Below are positions 55,846-64,000 of a stretch of DNA of 64,000 nucleotides, piece after piece. The DNA is from Heterocephalus glaber. Taxonomy: Eukaryota > Chordata > Mammalia > Rodentia > Bathyergidae. Under the pieces are notes generated by a model, which saw only the letters and a list, made by a program, of their open reading frames with translations, ran no database searches and was not told the origin of the DNA. Within the stretch, counting starts at the first letter, position 1. Every line of letters starts with the position of its first letter. Location: the NCBI RefSeq assembly GCF_000247695.1, contig NW_004624800.1:9537482-9601481 (forward strand). Direction: 5' to 3'. The translations under genes were made by a program, and so were the position numbers.

Positions 55846-56790
55846 TTAAGAAATTGAAAAGACAAAGTACACCTTGGATAAAATATTTCTAGTCCATATA
55901 TCTGATACAGAACAATTAACTTTAAATACACAAAGACCTCTTAAAACTCTGCAATAACTACTCAATTAAAAAATGGACCAAAGATCCAAATATGTACCTT
56001 AGTAAAGAAGTTTCATAGGTGCTGCAAAGATATAAAAAGATAAAGATCATTCACCACTAAGAAACTGCATATTAAAGCAGTGTTGAAACACCACCATACA
56101 ACCCTTAGAATGGCTAAAATCCAGAGAAATGGCAGTACCAAAAGCCATCACAATGCAAAGCAACAGTAATTTATATTCACCATTGAAAGGAATGCAAAAT
56201 GGAACAGTCCCTTTAGAAGACACGTTGGCAGTTACTCTTATGTCTCAACAGTGTATTATATACACTCCTATGGTTACAGCCCTAGGTATTTATTCAACTC
56301 ATTTGAAACATAAGTTTTGCACAGAAACCTACATGTGACTATTTAGCAGGTTTATTTACAATGACACCAAACTGGAAAGAGCTTAGATGCCCTTCAAAGA
56401 ATTAATAGATAAACAAAGTACACCATGATTAACTTGTGGAATATTATTTGGTGATAACAAGAAATTAGCTACCAAGCCATCATAGGATATGGAGCTATCT
56501 TAAATATAGACCACTAAGTTAAGGAATCCTGACAGGCTACACAAAACACAATTACAACTCTATGATGTTCTGGAAAAGATACAATGGAGAAAATAAAAAC
56601 ACCAGTGATTGCTAGGGAGTTGGAAGGAATAATAGGTGAACTACTTGGAGTTTGAGGCAGTGAGTCAGTTCTCTGTGTTACTACAACAGCAAATACATGT
56701 TATATTATGTATTTGTCACAGCCTTTAGAATTCTATAGCATAAAGAATAAAACTTTAATATAAGCAATTTAAAAGAAAATTAATTGTGGG
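55846..56790 (+). mobile_element. Old L1 ORF2 end and 3'UTR, plus orientation
   Basis: GAAATTGAAAAGACAAAGTACACC, CATATATCTGATACAGAACAATTAAC, ACTCAATTAAAAAATGGACCAAAGATCC, CCCTTAGAATGGCTAAAATCC, GAATGCAAAATGGAACAGTCCC, TAGGTATTTATTCAACTC, ATTTACAATGACACC, GGAATATTATTTGG and TATGATGTTCTGGAAAAGATAC are in exact L1M order. The 69-codon frame at 56129 is a residue. Confidence 0.9.
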
Positions 56791-56799
56791 AGAACATTA

Positions 56800-57325
56800 T
56801 ATAGTTAATTTCTAAGAGTACAAAGTGGAATGTGAGAGCACAGTAACTTTGCAGTGAGGAAGTCTGACAAACTTCCGTAAGATCATCAAGATCACTATCA
56901 ACATTAACAAATCATGTCATTATGTGTCCCCTTGGTATACTTGATAAAAAGTCACTTTGCTTCAGTAATCTTCCTTCCCCAACCCAAATCCCCAATCCAG
57001 TTATAAAAAACATCAGAAAATTTCTAAAAGAGGATCATCCTATAATATTCCTGAGCAGTAGTCCTCAAAACTATTGGGACCACCAAATATAAGGATGATC
57101 TAAGAAACTTCCATAGTCAGGAGGAGACATGACAACCAAATGACTAAATGCAACATGGTATCTTGGTGGGGATCATGTGAAAAAAAAAAGAAAGGAGAGT
57201 AAAAATTAAGGAATGTTTCAATGTGAACTTTAATTATTAGTAAAAGTTTAATATTAGTTCCTCAATTGTAACAAAAGAATCATACTAATTAAGATGTTCA
57301 TAGAAGGGGAAACTGTGTAGAGGTA
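56800..57325 (+). mobile_element. Old LINE-like tail segment
   Basis: ATTATGTGTCCCCTTGGTATAC, CCCAATCCAGTTATAAAAAACATCAG, GAGCAGTAGTCCTCAAAACTATTGGGACC, GGAGGAGACATGACAACCAAATG and GGAATGTTTCAATGTGAACTTTAATTATTAGTAA follow a widespread mammalian LINE-related repeat. I could not decide the exact subfamily. A MaLR LTR cuts it at about 57330. Confidence 0.5.
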
Positions 57326-57329
57326 TTGG

Positions 57330-57722
57330 TCTGCTTTCAGTAACTGTAACAAAATACCAGATATAATAAACTTATAAAGAGAAAAGTTTTAATGTGGCTC
57401 ATAGTTTTAGAGATTACAGTCCATGGTTAGTGGTTCCCATTGTTTTGGGACTGTGATAAAGCAGCGCATCACTACAGGGCACATGTAGCAAAGCAAAAAG
57501 CCATTTACCTAGTGGGTAGGATGCCAAGGAGAGGAAAAAGCTTGGGGTTCCACAATACCTTTCTCAGGCAGGCCCTCCATGACCAGAAGACTTCCTATTG
57601 GGCTCCATTTCTAAATAGCAGCAAGTTGAGAAAGAAAGCCTTTGATCAATGGACCTTTGAGACTTTCCAGATCCAAATGATAGCAGAAAGTACATGGAAA
57701 TTTTCTCTACTTTCTGTGTAAT
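57330..57722 (-). mobile_element. MaLR-type LTR, minus orientation
   Basis: GGTATTGGTCTGCTTTCAGTAACTGTAACAAAATACC, ATAAACTTATAAAGAGAAAAG, AATGTGGCTCATAGTTTTAGAG, CAGTCCATGGTTAGTGG, CAAAAAGCCATTTACC, CCACAATACC and GAGACTTTCCAGATCC. The head matches the other MaLR copies. The tail is of a slightly different subtype. The 93-codon plus-strand frame is antisense to it. Confidence 0.75.
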
Positions 57723-57729
57723 GTTTGTG

Positions 57730-58240
57730 TAAAAATTGAACCTTTTAAAACACTTTACTAAAAATCACAGAACCATTTGAAGAAACCTGGTGCAGCACTG
57801 CCACAATACAGTACAGACATCTTCCTCCCACCCCACCCCCCAGGAAGGGGCTGCACATTAGACAGAAAGAAATATTGAGACTTTTCAAAGATTAGTGGAC
57901 ACTGACTCTGAATTGACATTAACTCCTGAGCAACAAAATGCCACTCCCTCTCATGAAGCCAAGAGTGTACTTTTGGTATCTCAAGAGATAATCTTAGTCC
58001 AAATCAGACTCATGTAGGGCCAGGTAGTGATCAGTTCTATTGTTATTTCCTCAGTTACTGCATGAATAATTGGAATAGAAATATTTTTTCAGAGCCTCCA
58101 CATTTGCTTTCTGATCCACAAGGAAATGACCTTTCTACTAGGAATGACCTGATACAGGTTTCTGGAAATTTTTCCCCTTCCAATAGAGTAAATTGGAAGC
58201 ACAATCCTATCCTGGAGAACTGTAGAAATTAGTATCACAA
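57730..58240. other. Unassigned DNA
   Basis: No recognised gene or repeat. A short C-rich block (CCCACCCCACCCCCC) lies at about 57828-57842. Confidence 0.4.
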
Positions 58241-58242
58241 TC

Positions 58243-58603
58243 AGGATGTTATGATTTATATCTGGATGCCCCCCCACAAAAAATTCATGTGCTTAGAGGT
58301 GAGGTGATTGAAGTACTGGGGCACTACAGCTGGCTTGGTGTTGTTAGAAGGTGGGACCTGCTTGGATGAGGTATGCCACAGCATATCTCCCTCCCTGGCT
58401 TGTCTCTTTGTTCTCTGTTTTCTGCTTCCTATCCTCCCTTAGGTGACCATTAGGTTTCTTCCTCCCAGACCCTTCTATCATACCTTCCTGCCTTGGAGCC
58501 AGCCAACTATGGATTAAAAATGTGAGCTAATATAAATCTCTCCTCCTTTGAGTTGCAGGTGTTAGGTAATTAGTTCTATTGGCAAGGAAAGTGACTAATA
58601 TGC
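58243..58603 (+). mobile_element. MST/MLT1-type MaLR LTR, plus orientation
   Basis: GGATGTTATGATTTATATCTGG, ACAAAAAATTCATGTGCTTAG, GTTGTTAGAAGGTGGGACC, CCTTGGAGCCAGCCAACTATGG, TGTGAGCTAATATAAATCTC and TTCTATTGGCAAGGAAAGTGACTAATA form the complete order of an MST-like LTR from TG to the end. It is the only plus-strand MaLR LTR of this subtype here. Confidence 0.85.
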
Positions 58604-58609
58604 AAGGCA

Positions 58610-59235
58610 TACTGAAAAATATGCTTTAATTTGAGTGAATAAGAATAAAACTTCTTCGAATTGTAGGATACAGAGGTTTAACAGACAGCAAAACTGACAG
58701 AAGATCAGGACATAGCTAAAATGACTACCTGGAAAATTCAGAGAATCAAAGAGGCCAAGTTCAATACATACATTGTAAAAGTACAAGCTCCAAAATGTGA
58801 CTGCACAGATTTTTCCAAGGATTGGTCTACTTGAATGCATACTGGAATGGCAAACATATTCGAAAGGAAAATACTGTGCTTGCCTTTACTAAGAGTTTGT
58901 CTCCTAAGCCCACCCCTTACCCAGTTTCAATTGTCTATGCTGTGTGGAAAGTTTAAGAATTAATCCATAAATTTAATTTTGCTAATAAATGTTAAGCAGT
59001 ATAGACTTCCCAAAGTCAACAGGAAATTACTTGTTTGAATAAAGAGATGGCTGAGATGGGAGTTTGGATTCCCATTATCCTTCTTCAGCATCCTCATCTG
59101 TCTAGGGCATAAGCAGATGGTTCCTGAAATTTAGCAGTGGGATGTGAAGAAATGAATGAGGTGACCTCGCCCAATTGTTGTACTTATGTCTAACATGACA
59201 AAAAACTGTATGGACACTGTGATAGGTGAAAGAGT
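58610..59235. other. Unassigned DNA
   Basis: No gene or repeat recognised. The 81-codon minus-strand frame at 58595 has no features. Confidence 0.4.
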
Positions 59236-59239
59236 CTTG

Positions 59240-59702
59240 AATATCATTATTGATTTGGAAAATGCCTTTTCACCCAGTTTAAAAATTGATTTTCAAGGAA
59301 GAAAGTGGGAGAAATCATGAAATTTGTTTCTGATAAAGGTTTTATGCATAGTATATTACAATCAATTACCAGTCTATAATAAAAAGTTGCCAATAAAAAG
59401 TGGAAAACACACTTAAGGAAACTCCTCACAAGTGAGGATAAATGGATGTGCACAGAAAAATGTGCCAGCATCTGCTCTCACAAAGGAAATGAGTGACAAT
59501 TTCAATGAAGTTTGATGCCATATCAGCAAAAATAGTTAAAATTAAAACATCCAGGATTAAATATTGAAGAAGATATGGAACAACAAAAGAGCTGATGTAT
59601 CCCTGATGGACTTTCAAAAGGTCTCAAACCCTTTGAAAGTTTATTAAAAATTATAACATCCAAATTTTACTGCTCCATATTTTCTCACAGATAAATTCAA
59701 AT
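59240..59702 (+). mobile_element. Old L1M, plus orientation, before MLT1
   Basis: AAAATAGTTAAAATTAAAACATCCAGG, ATATTGAAGAAGATATGGAACAAC and AAGAGCTGATGTATCCCTGATGG resemble the worn ORF2/3' region of an L1M. It is interrupted at 59728 by an LTR and seems to continue after 60176. Confidence 0.5.
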
Positions 59703-59727
59703 GTGTGTGTGTGATTGTGTGTGTGTA
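59703..59727. repeat. (GT)n microsatellite
   Basis: TGTGTGTGTGTGATTGTGTGTGTGT at the LTR edge. Confidence 0.92.
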
Positions 59728-60175
59728 TTAGTTTTCCAGGCCTTCTATTACAAACATATCATAGTCAATGTAGCATAAACGGCAGAATTTGTTTCCTCAT
59801 GGTTCTGTAGGCTAAAGTCCGATATTTGCCTGTCTGCAGAGTTGATTTCTACTGAAATCTCTCCTTGGCTTGCAGACTACTATCTTCTGTGTCTTGCTAT
59901 GGTTTTCCTATATGTGTGACTATGCCCTAATCTTTTCTGTAAGGATATCAGTTACATTGGATTAGAACCCCTCTTATGAACTTCATTTAATTTTAATTGC
60001 CTAAATAAAGACTGTCCTTTTAGCTCAGTGGTGCTGCTGCCTGCCTCGAAAGCGCAAGGTCCCATGTTCGATCCCCAGTACCAAAAAAAAGACTGTCCTA
60101 ATACAGTCATAGTCTCAGGTACTAAGGTTTAGAAATGTAATATTTGACTTTGGAGAGTCAAACTTCAGGCTGTAA
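59728..60175 (-). mobile_element. MLT1-type LTR, minus orientation, split by a SINE
   Basis: ATTAGTTTTCCAGGCCTTCTATTACAAACATATC, TCATGGTTCTGTAGGCTAAAGTCC, CTTGGCTTGCAGACTACTATCTTCTG, GGATATCAGTTACATTGGATTAG, TTCATTTAATTTTAATTGCCTAAATAAAGAC and, after the SINE, TAATACAGTCATAGTCTCAGGTACTAAGG and CAGGCTGTAACAACA. The landmark order is that of an inverted MLT1. It is nested in an L1. Confidence 0.85.
60018..60087 (+). mobile_element. ID-like SINE, plus orientation, 5' truncated
   Basis: TTTTAGCTCAGTGGTGCTGC, CTGCCTCGAAAGCGCAAGG, TGTTCGATCCCCAGTACC and an A-tail. The perfect 11-bp target-site duplication AAAGACTGTCC is at 60007-60017 and 60088-60098. It is the youngest layer of the nest. Confidence 0.96.
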
Positions 60176-60395
60176 CAACACATGCAGACCTGAGAAATAT
60201 TCATAACAAATTTGCTTAGACCAATCCATGTAAGAAGTAACCCAGTGTCTGCCAAGAAGAGAATAATTAAATAGTAAATTCAAGATGTAAGGTGATCTTC
60301 AGCATTAACAAGAAATACATACCAGATACATCCAATAGCATGAATAGATATCATGGATAGTGAGTGGAATGAAATAATTCAGACAAAAATACATA
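60176..60395 (+). mobile_element. Old L1M, plus orientation, after MLT1
   Basis: GCATGAATAGATATCATGGATAGTGAGTGGAATGAAATAATTCAGAC is a decayed form of the L1 'ATGGATAAATCTCAAAAACATTATGCTGAGTGAAAGAAGCC' segment. It fits the continuation of 59240-59702. Confidence 0.45.
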
Positions 60396-60399
60396 CTGC

Positions 60400-60975
60400 T
60401 GCACTCTTGTTTTTTAAAATACTATATGCAATAGTTAAGATGTGGAATCAACATAGATACTCATAAATAGGCAAATGGATAAGGAAAATATGGCATTTAT
60501 GCCCAATGGAATATTATTCAGGCATAAAAGTGGAATTCTTTAATTTTCAGCAAAATGGATAAATCTGAGGCACATTATGTGAGGTAAAATAATTCAGACA
60601 TAGGAAGTCAAATACAATATTCTCTCTTTTATTTGGAAACTAAAAAAGTTAGCCTAAATGTAGAATGGTAATGAACAAAGGATAGGAAGGGAGACAAAGA
60701 GGTGGGACAGAGAAAGACTGAGAAATGGTTACAAAAACACAAGATAATAACAAGGAGACAGAAATTAATTATCCTGATATGATAAATATACATTGTATAT
60801 AGGCATTGAAATATCACACTGAACTTCATAAATAGAGACAATTATAACATGTTAATCAAATTTAAAGAAAAAACATGTTTAAGGAGAGGAAAATGCTGTC
60901 TACCAGATTTAATCATTACATGTCACATACATGCCCTGAATTATCACATTGCATCCCATAAACATGTATAATTAG
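60400..60975 (+). mobile_element. L1 3' end, plus orientation
   Basis: GCAATAGTTAAGATGTGGAATCAACATAG, GGCAAATGGATAAGGAAAATATGGC, ATGGAATATTATTCAGGCATAAAAG, ATGTGAGGTAAAATAATTCAGAC and CCTGATATGATAAATATACATTGTATATAGG. The final segment is present twice in diverged form (60775-60850 and 60905-60975: CACATTGCATCCCATAAACATGTATAATTAG), so the 3'UTR end is duplicated or a second L1 tail follows. Confidence 0.85.
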
Positions 60976-60979
60976 AATA

Positions 60980-62850
60980 AGAATAATAGCACAGTCTTAG
61001 TCTAGAGACAACATTTCAAAGTCAGTGAATGAGAAACTTGCACTGTTTAACTACTTTTTAGTGAAAACACTCAATTATATAAGCCTACATCACATTTTAA
61101 AAAACAATGGTTCTGTTATCAATAGTCATGATAAAATAATAATATAATAATTATAATACATACCATCATTCATCTTCAGTATTCTCATTGTGCCTACTTT
61201 CTTTGCGCCTATTAACCATTGTAAAGGGCTGAGATTTTACCTGGTCCAAAAGTAAGCCTACTACAAATTCATGTATGCTAGTAAATTCTATGATGCATGT
61301 GATCAGAGACTGAGGACTCTAACCTCATGCTTGTGTTGTTTATCCTTGTGAGATGGACTCTGCACCTGCACAGTGTTTGTAGCTCTGCTGAGGAACCTCA
61401 AGCTCGGCACACTCCTCTTTGTTTATAATGGGCATCATAATAACTTGTTTGACCTTTCCCTTACTCTTAGTATTGCAAACAAAGTATGGCTTTTTAAATA
61501 CACCAAATATTACAAAAACTATGTGCTTTGCTAAAAAAACATGCTATCTCTAACTTCCAAAGATGTTTTCTCTATAAGTGTCATTGAAAATATGACCTTA
61601 AATCCAAAAGCAAGGGCCTCTTCTCCCAATATATGCAGAAATCTAAGAAATCCATCATTTGTCTTTCAACAAACCTCAGTTTTTCTAAGTATAAAATTCT
61701 ATAAAAATGTGTGATATTTTCTATAGCTTTATCAAGCAGGATAAGGATTGACTATTAAAAATTCAATGTGATTTATAAAATAAATTTAAATTTTAGACCT
61801 TGTTTTTAAGAGTATCAGTAAGTTTGTGTAAGTCATAGGCTCTCATAAATTTTCAAAGACATATTAAATATTCCAAAGAAATTCATGACTTAAATTGTGT
61901 TTTAGGTTTACACTATTTATTATCAATACTCTTCTCCCAATCCACCCACCAATACCTTTCACCAAGAATGTAAAAATAGAAAAGTATCAAACGACTCCAA
62001 AGAGAAATATCTTTGTTATAAAAAGAGGAAGAAATCCAAAATATCACTGTTACCAATATCAGGTAAACTCAGATGAGTATGCAGTGTTTTGTTCATTTTA
62101 GTGTCCTCTGTGTTTTTTTTTAAATTTTCTCTTCTATAAGCCATAGATTCTCATCCAAGATCCTTAACAGACTGAGAGTGTGGGAAAGAGTCCAAGAAAG
62201 AAATTTCCTGTCAGAGTTTCATCACTGAAAAACTTGGATCAGTAGCCAGAAAACTCATTACAAAAAAATACCTTAAGAACTAAACTGGTCAGAAACATGA
62301 CCTTTTTGTTTATTTTACAGAAGAAATTTTTCTTATAAGAAATCATGTGACATAAAAAAACCCAATAGAATACTTTAGAGAAAACTACATTAGTAAAATT
62401 GGCACATATTGATGTACAGTAAGCAATACAGTATAAAAGAGATAGTATGATGGAATAAAATCCATAGTTGGCGCAGGGAAGAACACGCTGAGCAATACTT
62501 GTGCTTGCATTAGAGCAGAGAAAGAGTATTAACTATTACATGATTCTTGAAAATACTGTAATGCATAAATTTTAAGCAATCACAGATGAGTAACATGCAG
62601 TTATGTAAACTATTTCAGATATGATTTTACAAGATCTTATGTATGCAAGATATTGGAAAAAAGAACCTTAATGTAATAAAATCCTTAAGAACATAATGAA
62701 TATGGGAGCACCCAAAAACTGAGCCAGCCTAAAACAAAAAGAAACCAAAGAAAGAACAAAAGTTAAACAGCCCACTTGTTGTCTCTCTTGACCATGCCTG
62801 TGAAAACCCTATTAATTGCATTAAGAAGGAAACTAAGAGATATCTTTTGA
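60980..62850. other. Unassigned DNA
   Basis: 1.9 kb. 61180-61470 is less AT-rich but has no frame or repeat I recognise. The 68-codon frame at 61895 is incidental. Confidence 0.4.
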
Positions 62851-62854
62851 TGGA

Positions 62855-63125
62855 GTTTTCCCTGATTAAAACAGGTGGAAGTTATTCTTTTCCTTTTCAC
62901 TGACCATGCCTATCTATTCTACATCTTGTTCCTGTCAATACTTTCTACTTTGCTTTTTTTTCCTTTTCATGAATAATGCATCTTTTGTGATAGACTAACA
63001 ATTCCAGGAGAGTGGGACCCATTTGAGAGCTATTTCTCATTCTAAATCTACTGTAATACTACACTGGCAGCAGCTAAAACTCCATAGAAGATTGTTGAGC
63101 TAACATAAATTAGGAATACAATGAA
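62855..63125 (+). mobile_element. L2 LINE 3' end
   Basis: TTTCCCTGATTAAAACAGG, ATCTTGTTCCTGTCAATAC, then AATTCCAGGAGAGTGGGACCCATTTGAGAGC and CTACACTGGCAGCAGCTAAAACTCC parallel an L2 3' end (TGTAAGCTCC..GAGGGCAGGGACC, then GCACAGTGCCTGGCA). It is strongly decayed. Confidence 0.5.
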
Positions 63126-63129
63126 ATAC

Positions 63130-63600
63130 ATAGGAAAGAAAAATAATAAAATGAGAAAAATTAAAATCAATAAAACTAAATGATAGGGAAAATGACCACT
63201 TCATTGAAAATGTAGTGTGCATGTGCACAGTAAATACTCTTGAAGAAAATGCCACCCTCATTCCCTTGATTGTTTATAGTTACAAATTGATTTCCACCAG
63301 GAATATGCCCACACAGTCTCCTGAGGAGAGGTTGTTCAACAGCCTCATATACATTGAACTGGAACAACTGTAAAATTAAGCAAAGTAATTGGTAATATGA
63401 AAATTTCAGAATTATAAAAAAATGAAAAATGATTATTTTCTCTGCACATAATGAATGAGTGTTTAAATAAATTGAAGTTACAAAATGAATAAAAAGTGGA
63501 GTCCAGCATTAAGGACTTGGCTGTGAACATACAAGCTTGCTCATGAAAAATACAAGATAATTCAGTATACATTGTTAGGAGAAAAGCAAAATTTCTAATT
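63130..63600. other. AT-rich DNA, nothing assigned
   Basis: No recognised feature up to the GC-rich L1 5' end. Confidence 0.4.
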
Positions 63601-63765
63601 GGCCCCAGCACCTGGAAGGAAGCTCCCCCGCCGCTAATCTGCGCTCCTAGGGCAGAGAAGGGGAGCCAGTCCCAGCACCTGGAAGGAGGCTCCCCTGCCA
63701 CCATTCTATGCTCCTGGGGCAGAGAAAGTGAGATGCATGGGGGCCAGAAGCACCCCCCCACCCCG
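63601..63765 (+). promoter_or_regulatory. Tandem L1 5'UTR monomers (probable L1 promoter)
   Basis: A GC-rich unit with CCCAGCACCTGGAAGGA, GCTCCCC.GCC and CTCCTRGGGCAGAGAA starts at 63604 and repeats at 63671 (period 67). A third, degenerate start with GGGCCAGAAGCACC follows near 63741. It stands directly in front of L1 ORF1-like sequence in the same orientation, the arrangement of monomer-type L1 promoters known from rodents. CpGs remain (CCCGCCGC), so it may be comparatively young. The 145-codon minus-strand frame through it is incidental. Confidence 0.6.
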
Positions 63766-64000
63766 TGGAAATGAGAAGACACTTAAACAAAACTCAAATA
63801 CAGACTTTCAGATCACCTACAGCAACCCCAAGGGAAATGAGTTGGAACAGTCTGTACTCAACAACCTGGACTCTCTGAACTGGCACCAAAAGAGGATCTG
63901 GGAAAAATGAAATCAGAAATAATTTCTCAGATAACAGCAAAGATTGTGCTCATAGTGCAAGACATGATTAATAAATCTAGAGAGGACACAGATAAAAAAA
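63766..64000 (+). mobile_element. L1 5' end with start of ORF1 (runs off the window)
   Basis: Downstream of the monomers, one frame (63728-63910) reads NEKTLKQNSNTDFQITYSNP and ends at TGA 63908. A second frame opens at ATG 63907 (MKSEIISQITAKIVLIVQDM, then INKSREDTDKK) and stays open to the window edge. Charged, coiled-coil-like text of this kind is typical of the L1 ORF1 N-terminus, which in intact copies makes the RNA-binding trimer. The change of frame near 63880-63907 suggests a frameshift, or that ORF1 starts at the later ATG. Intactness cannot be judged here. Confidence 0.6.

Noticed and set aside
63345..63782. 145-codon reading frame on the minus strand, the longest in the window
   Set aside because: It crosses the GC-rich L1 monomers in antisense and continues into AT-rich DNA with no domain, signal peptide or splice context. 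The length is explained by the locally GC-rich sequence.
1..64000. Search for a CRISPR array, operon, prophage or other microbial system
   Set aside because: The repeats are dispersed retroelements, not regularly spaced. Reading frames are short, and SINE/LINE/LTR content identifies mammalian nuclear DNA.

Overview
This is AT-rich nuclear DNA from a placental mammal, most likely a rodent outside the mouse/rat group. The evidence is the repeat content. There are compact ID-like SINEs derived from a tRNA (A box TAGCTCAGTGG, B box around GTTCGATCC). There are composite SINEs joining a 7SL-derived B1 unit to an ID unit (B1-dID type). There are MaLR LTRs that resemble rodent MT/ORR elements, and no murine B2/B4-type SINE was noticed. 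B1-dID elements are known from squirrels, dormice, beavers and some hystricomorphs. The species cannot be named from this window.

No protein-coding gene, tRNA gene, rRNA gene or CRISPR array could be supported. The longest ATG-initiated reading frames are about 105-145 codons. They lie across LTRs, L1 5'UTR-like DNA, SINEs or L1 remnants, and none shows exon structure or a recognisable cellular domain. The window reads as a gene desert or a piece of a very large intron, dominated by layers of retrotransposon debris.

Layout. 0-3.7 kb: old L1 in minus orientation with an internal duplication and a MaLR LTR. 3.7-5.8 kb: mostly unassigned, with a MIR fragment. 5.85-7.16 kb: minus-strand L1 holding a B1. 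9.6-11.4 kb: an MLT1 LTR split by a younger L1 3' end. 11.4-12.9 kb: a GC-richer L1-5'UTR-like block. 13.3 kb: the 3' end of a processed retrocopy. 15.3-21.5 kb: one long minus-strand L1 cut by three LTRs. 22.9 kb: a short L1 with a 5' inversion and perfect target-site duplications. 26-32 kb: L1 3' ends, ID SINEs and a MaLR LTR. 32.4-36 kb: another long minus-strand L1 cut by two LTRs, followed by an ancient LTR at 36.2 kb. 37.4-39.4 kb: a MaLR LTR and a cluster of four SINEs. 40.8-46.1 kb: L1 pieces in both orientations and a DNA-transposon relic. 47.8-49.0 kb: an ancient mammal-wide repeat. 49.6 kb: a B1-dID. 50-51 kb: minus-strand L1. 53.9 kb: a Tigger/MER2-like DNA transposon. 55-58.6 kb: L1 interrupted by an MLT2-like LTR, then two MaLR LTRs. 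59.2-61 kb: a three-level nest (ID in MLT1 in L1) followed by a second L1 3' end. 63.6-64 kb: the 5' end of a plus-strand L1 with tandem promoter-like monomers, running off the window.

The interest lies in transposon history: several insertions can be ordered in time from nesting and target-site duplications, and there is a lineage-type ID subfamily ending in GGTACC. I found nothing that supports a new biological system. Family assignments rest on recalled consensus features and need a RepeatMasker run. Element edges are approximate unless a target-site duplication is given.
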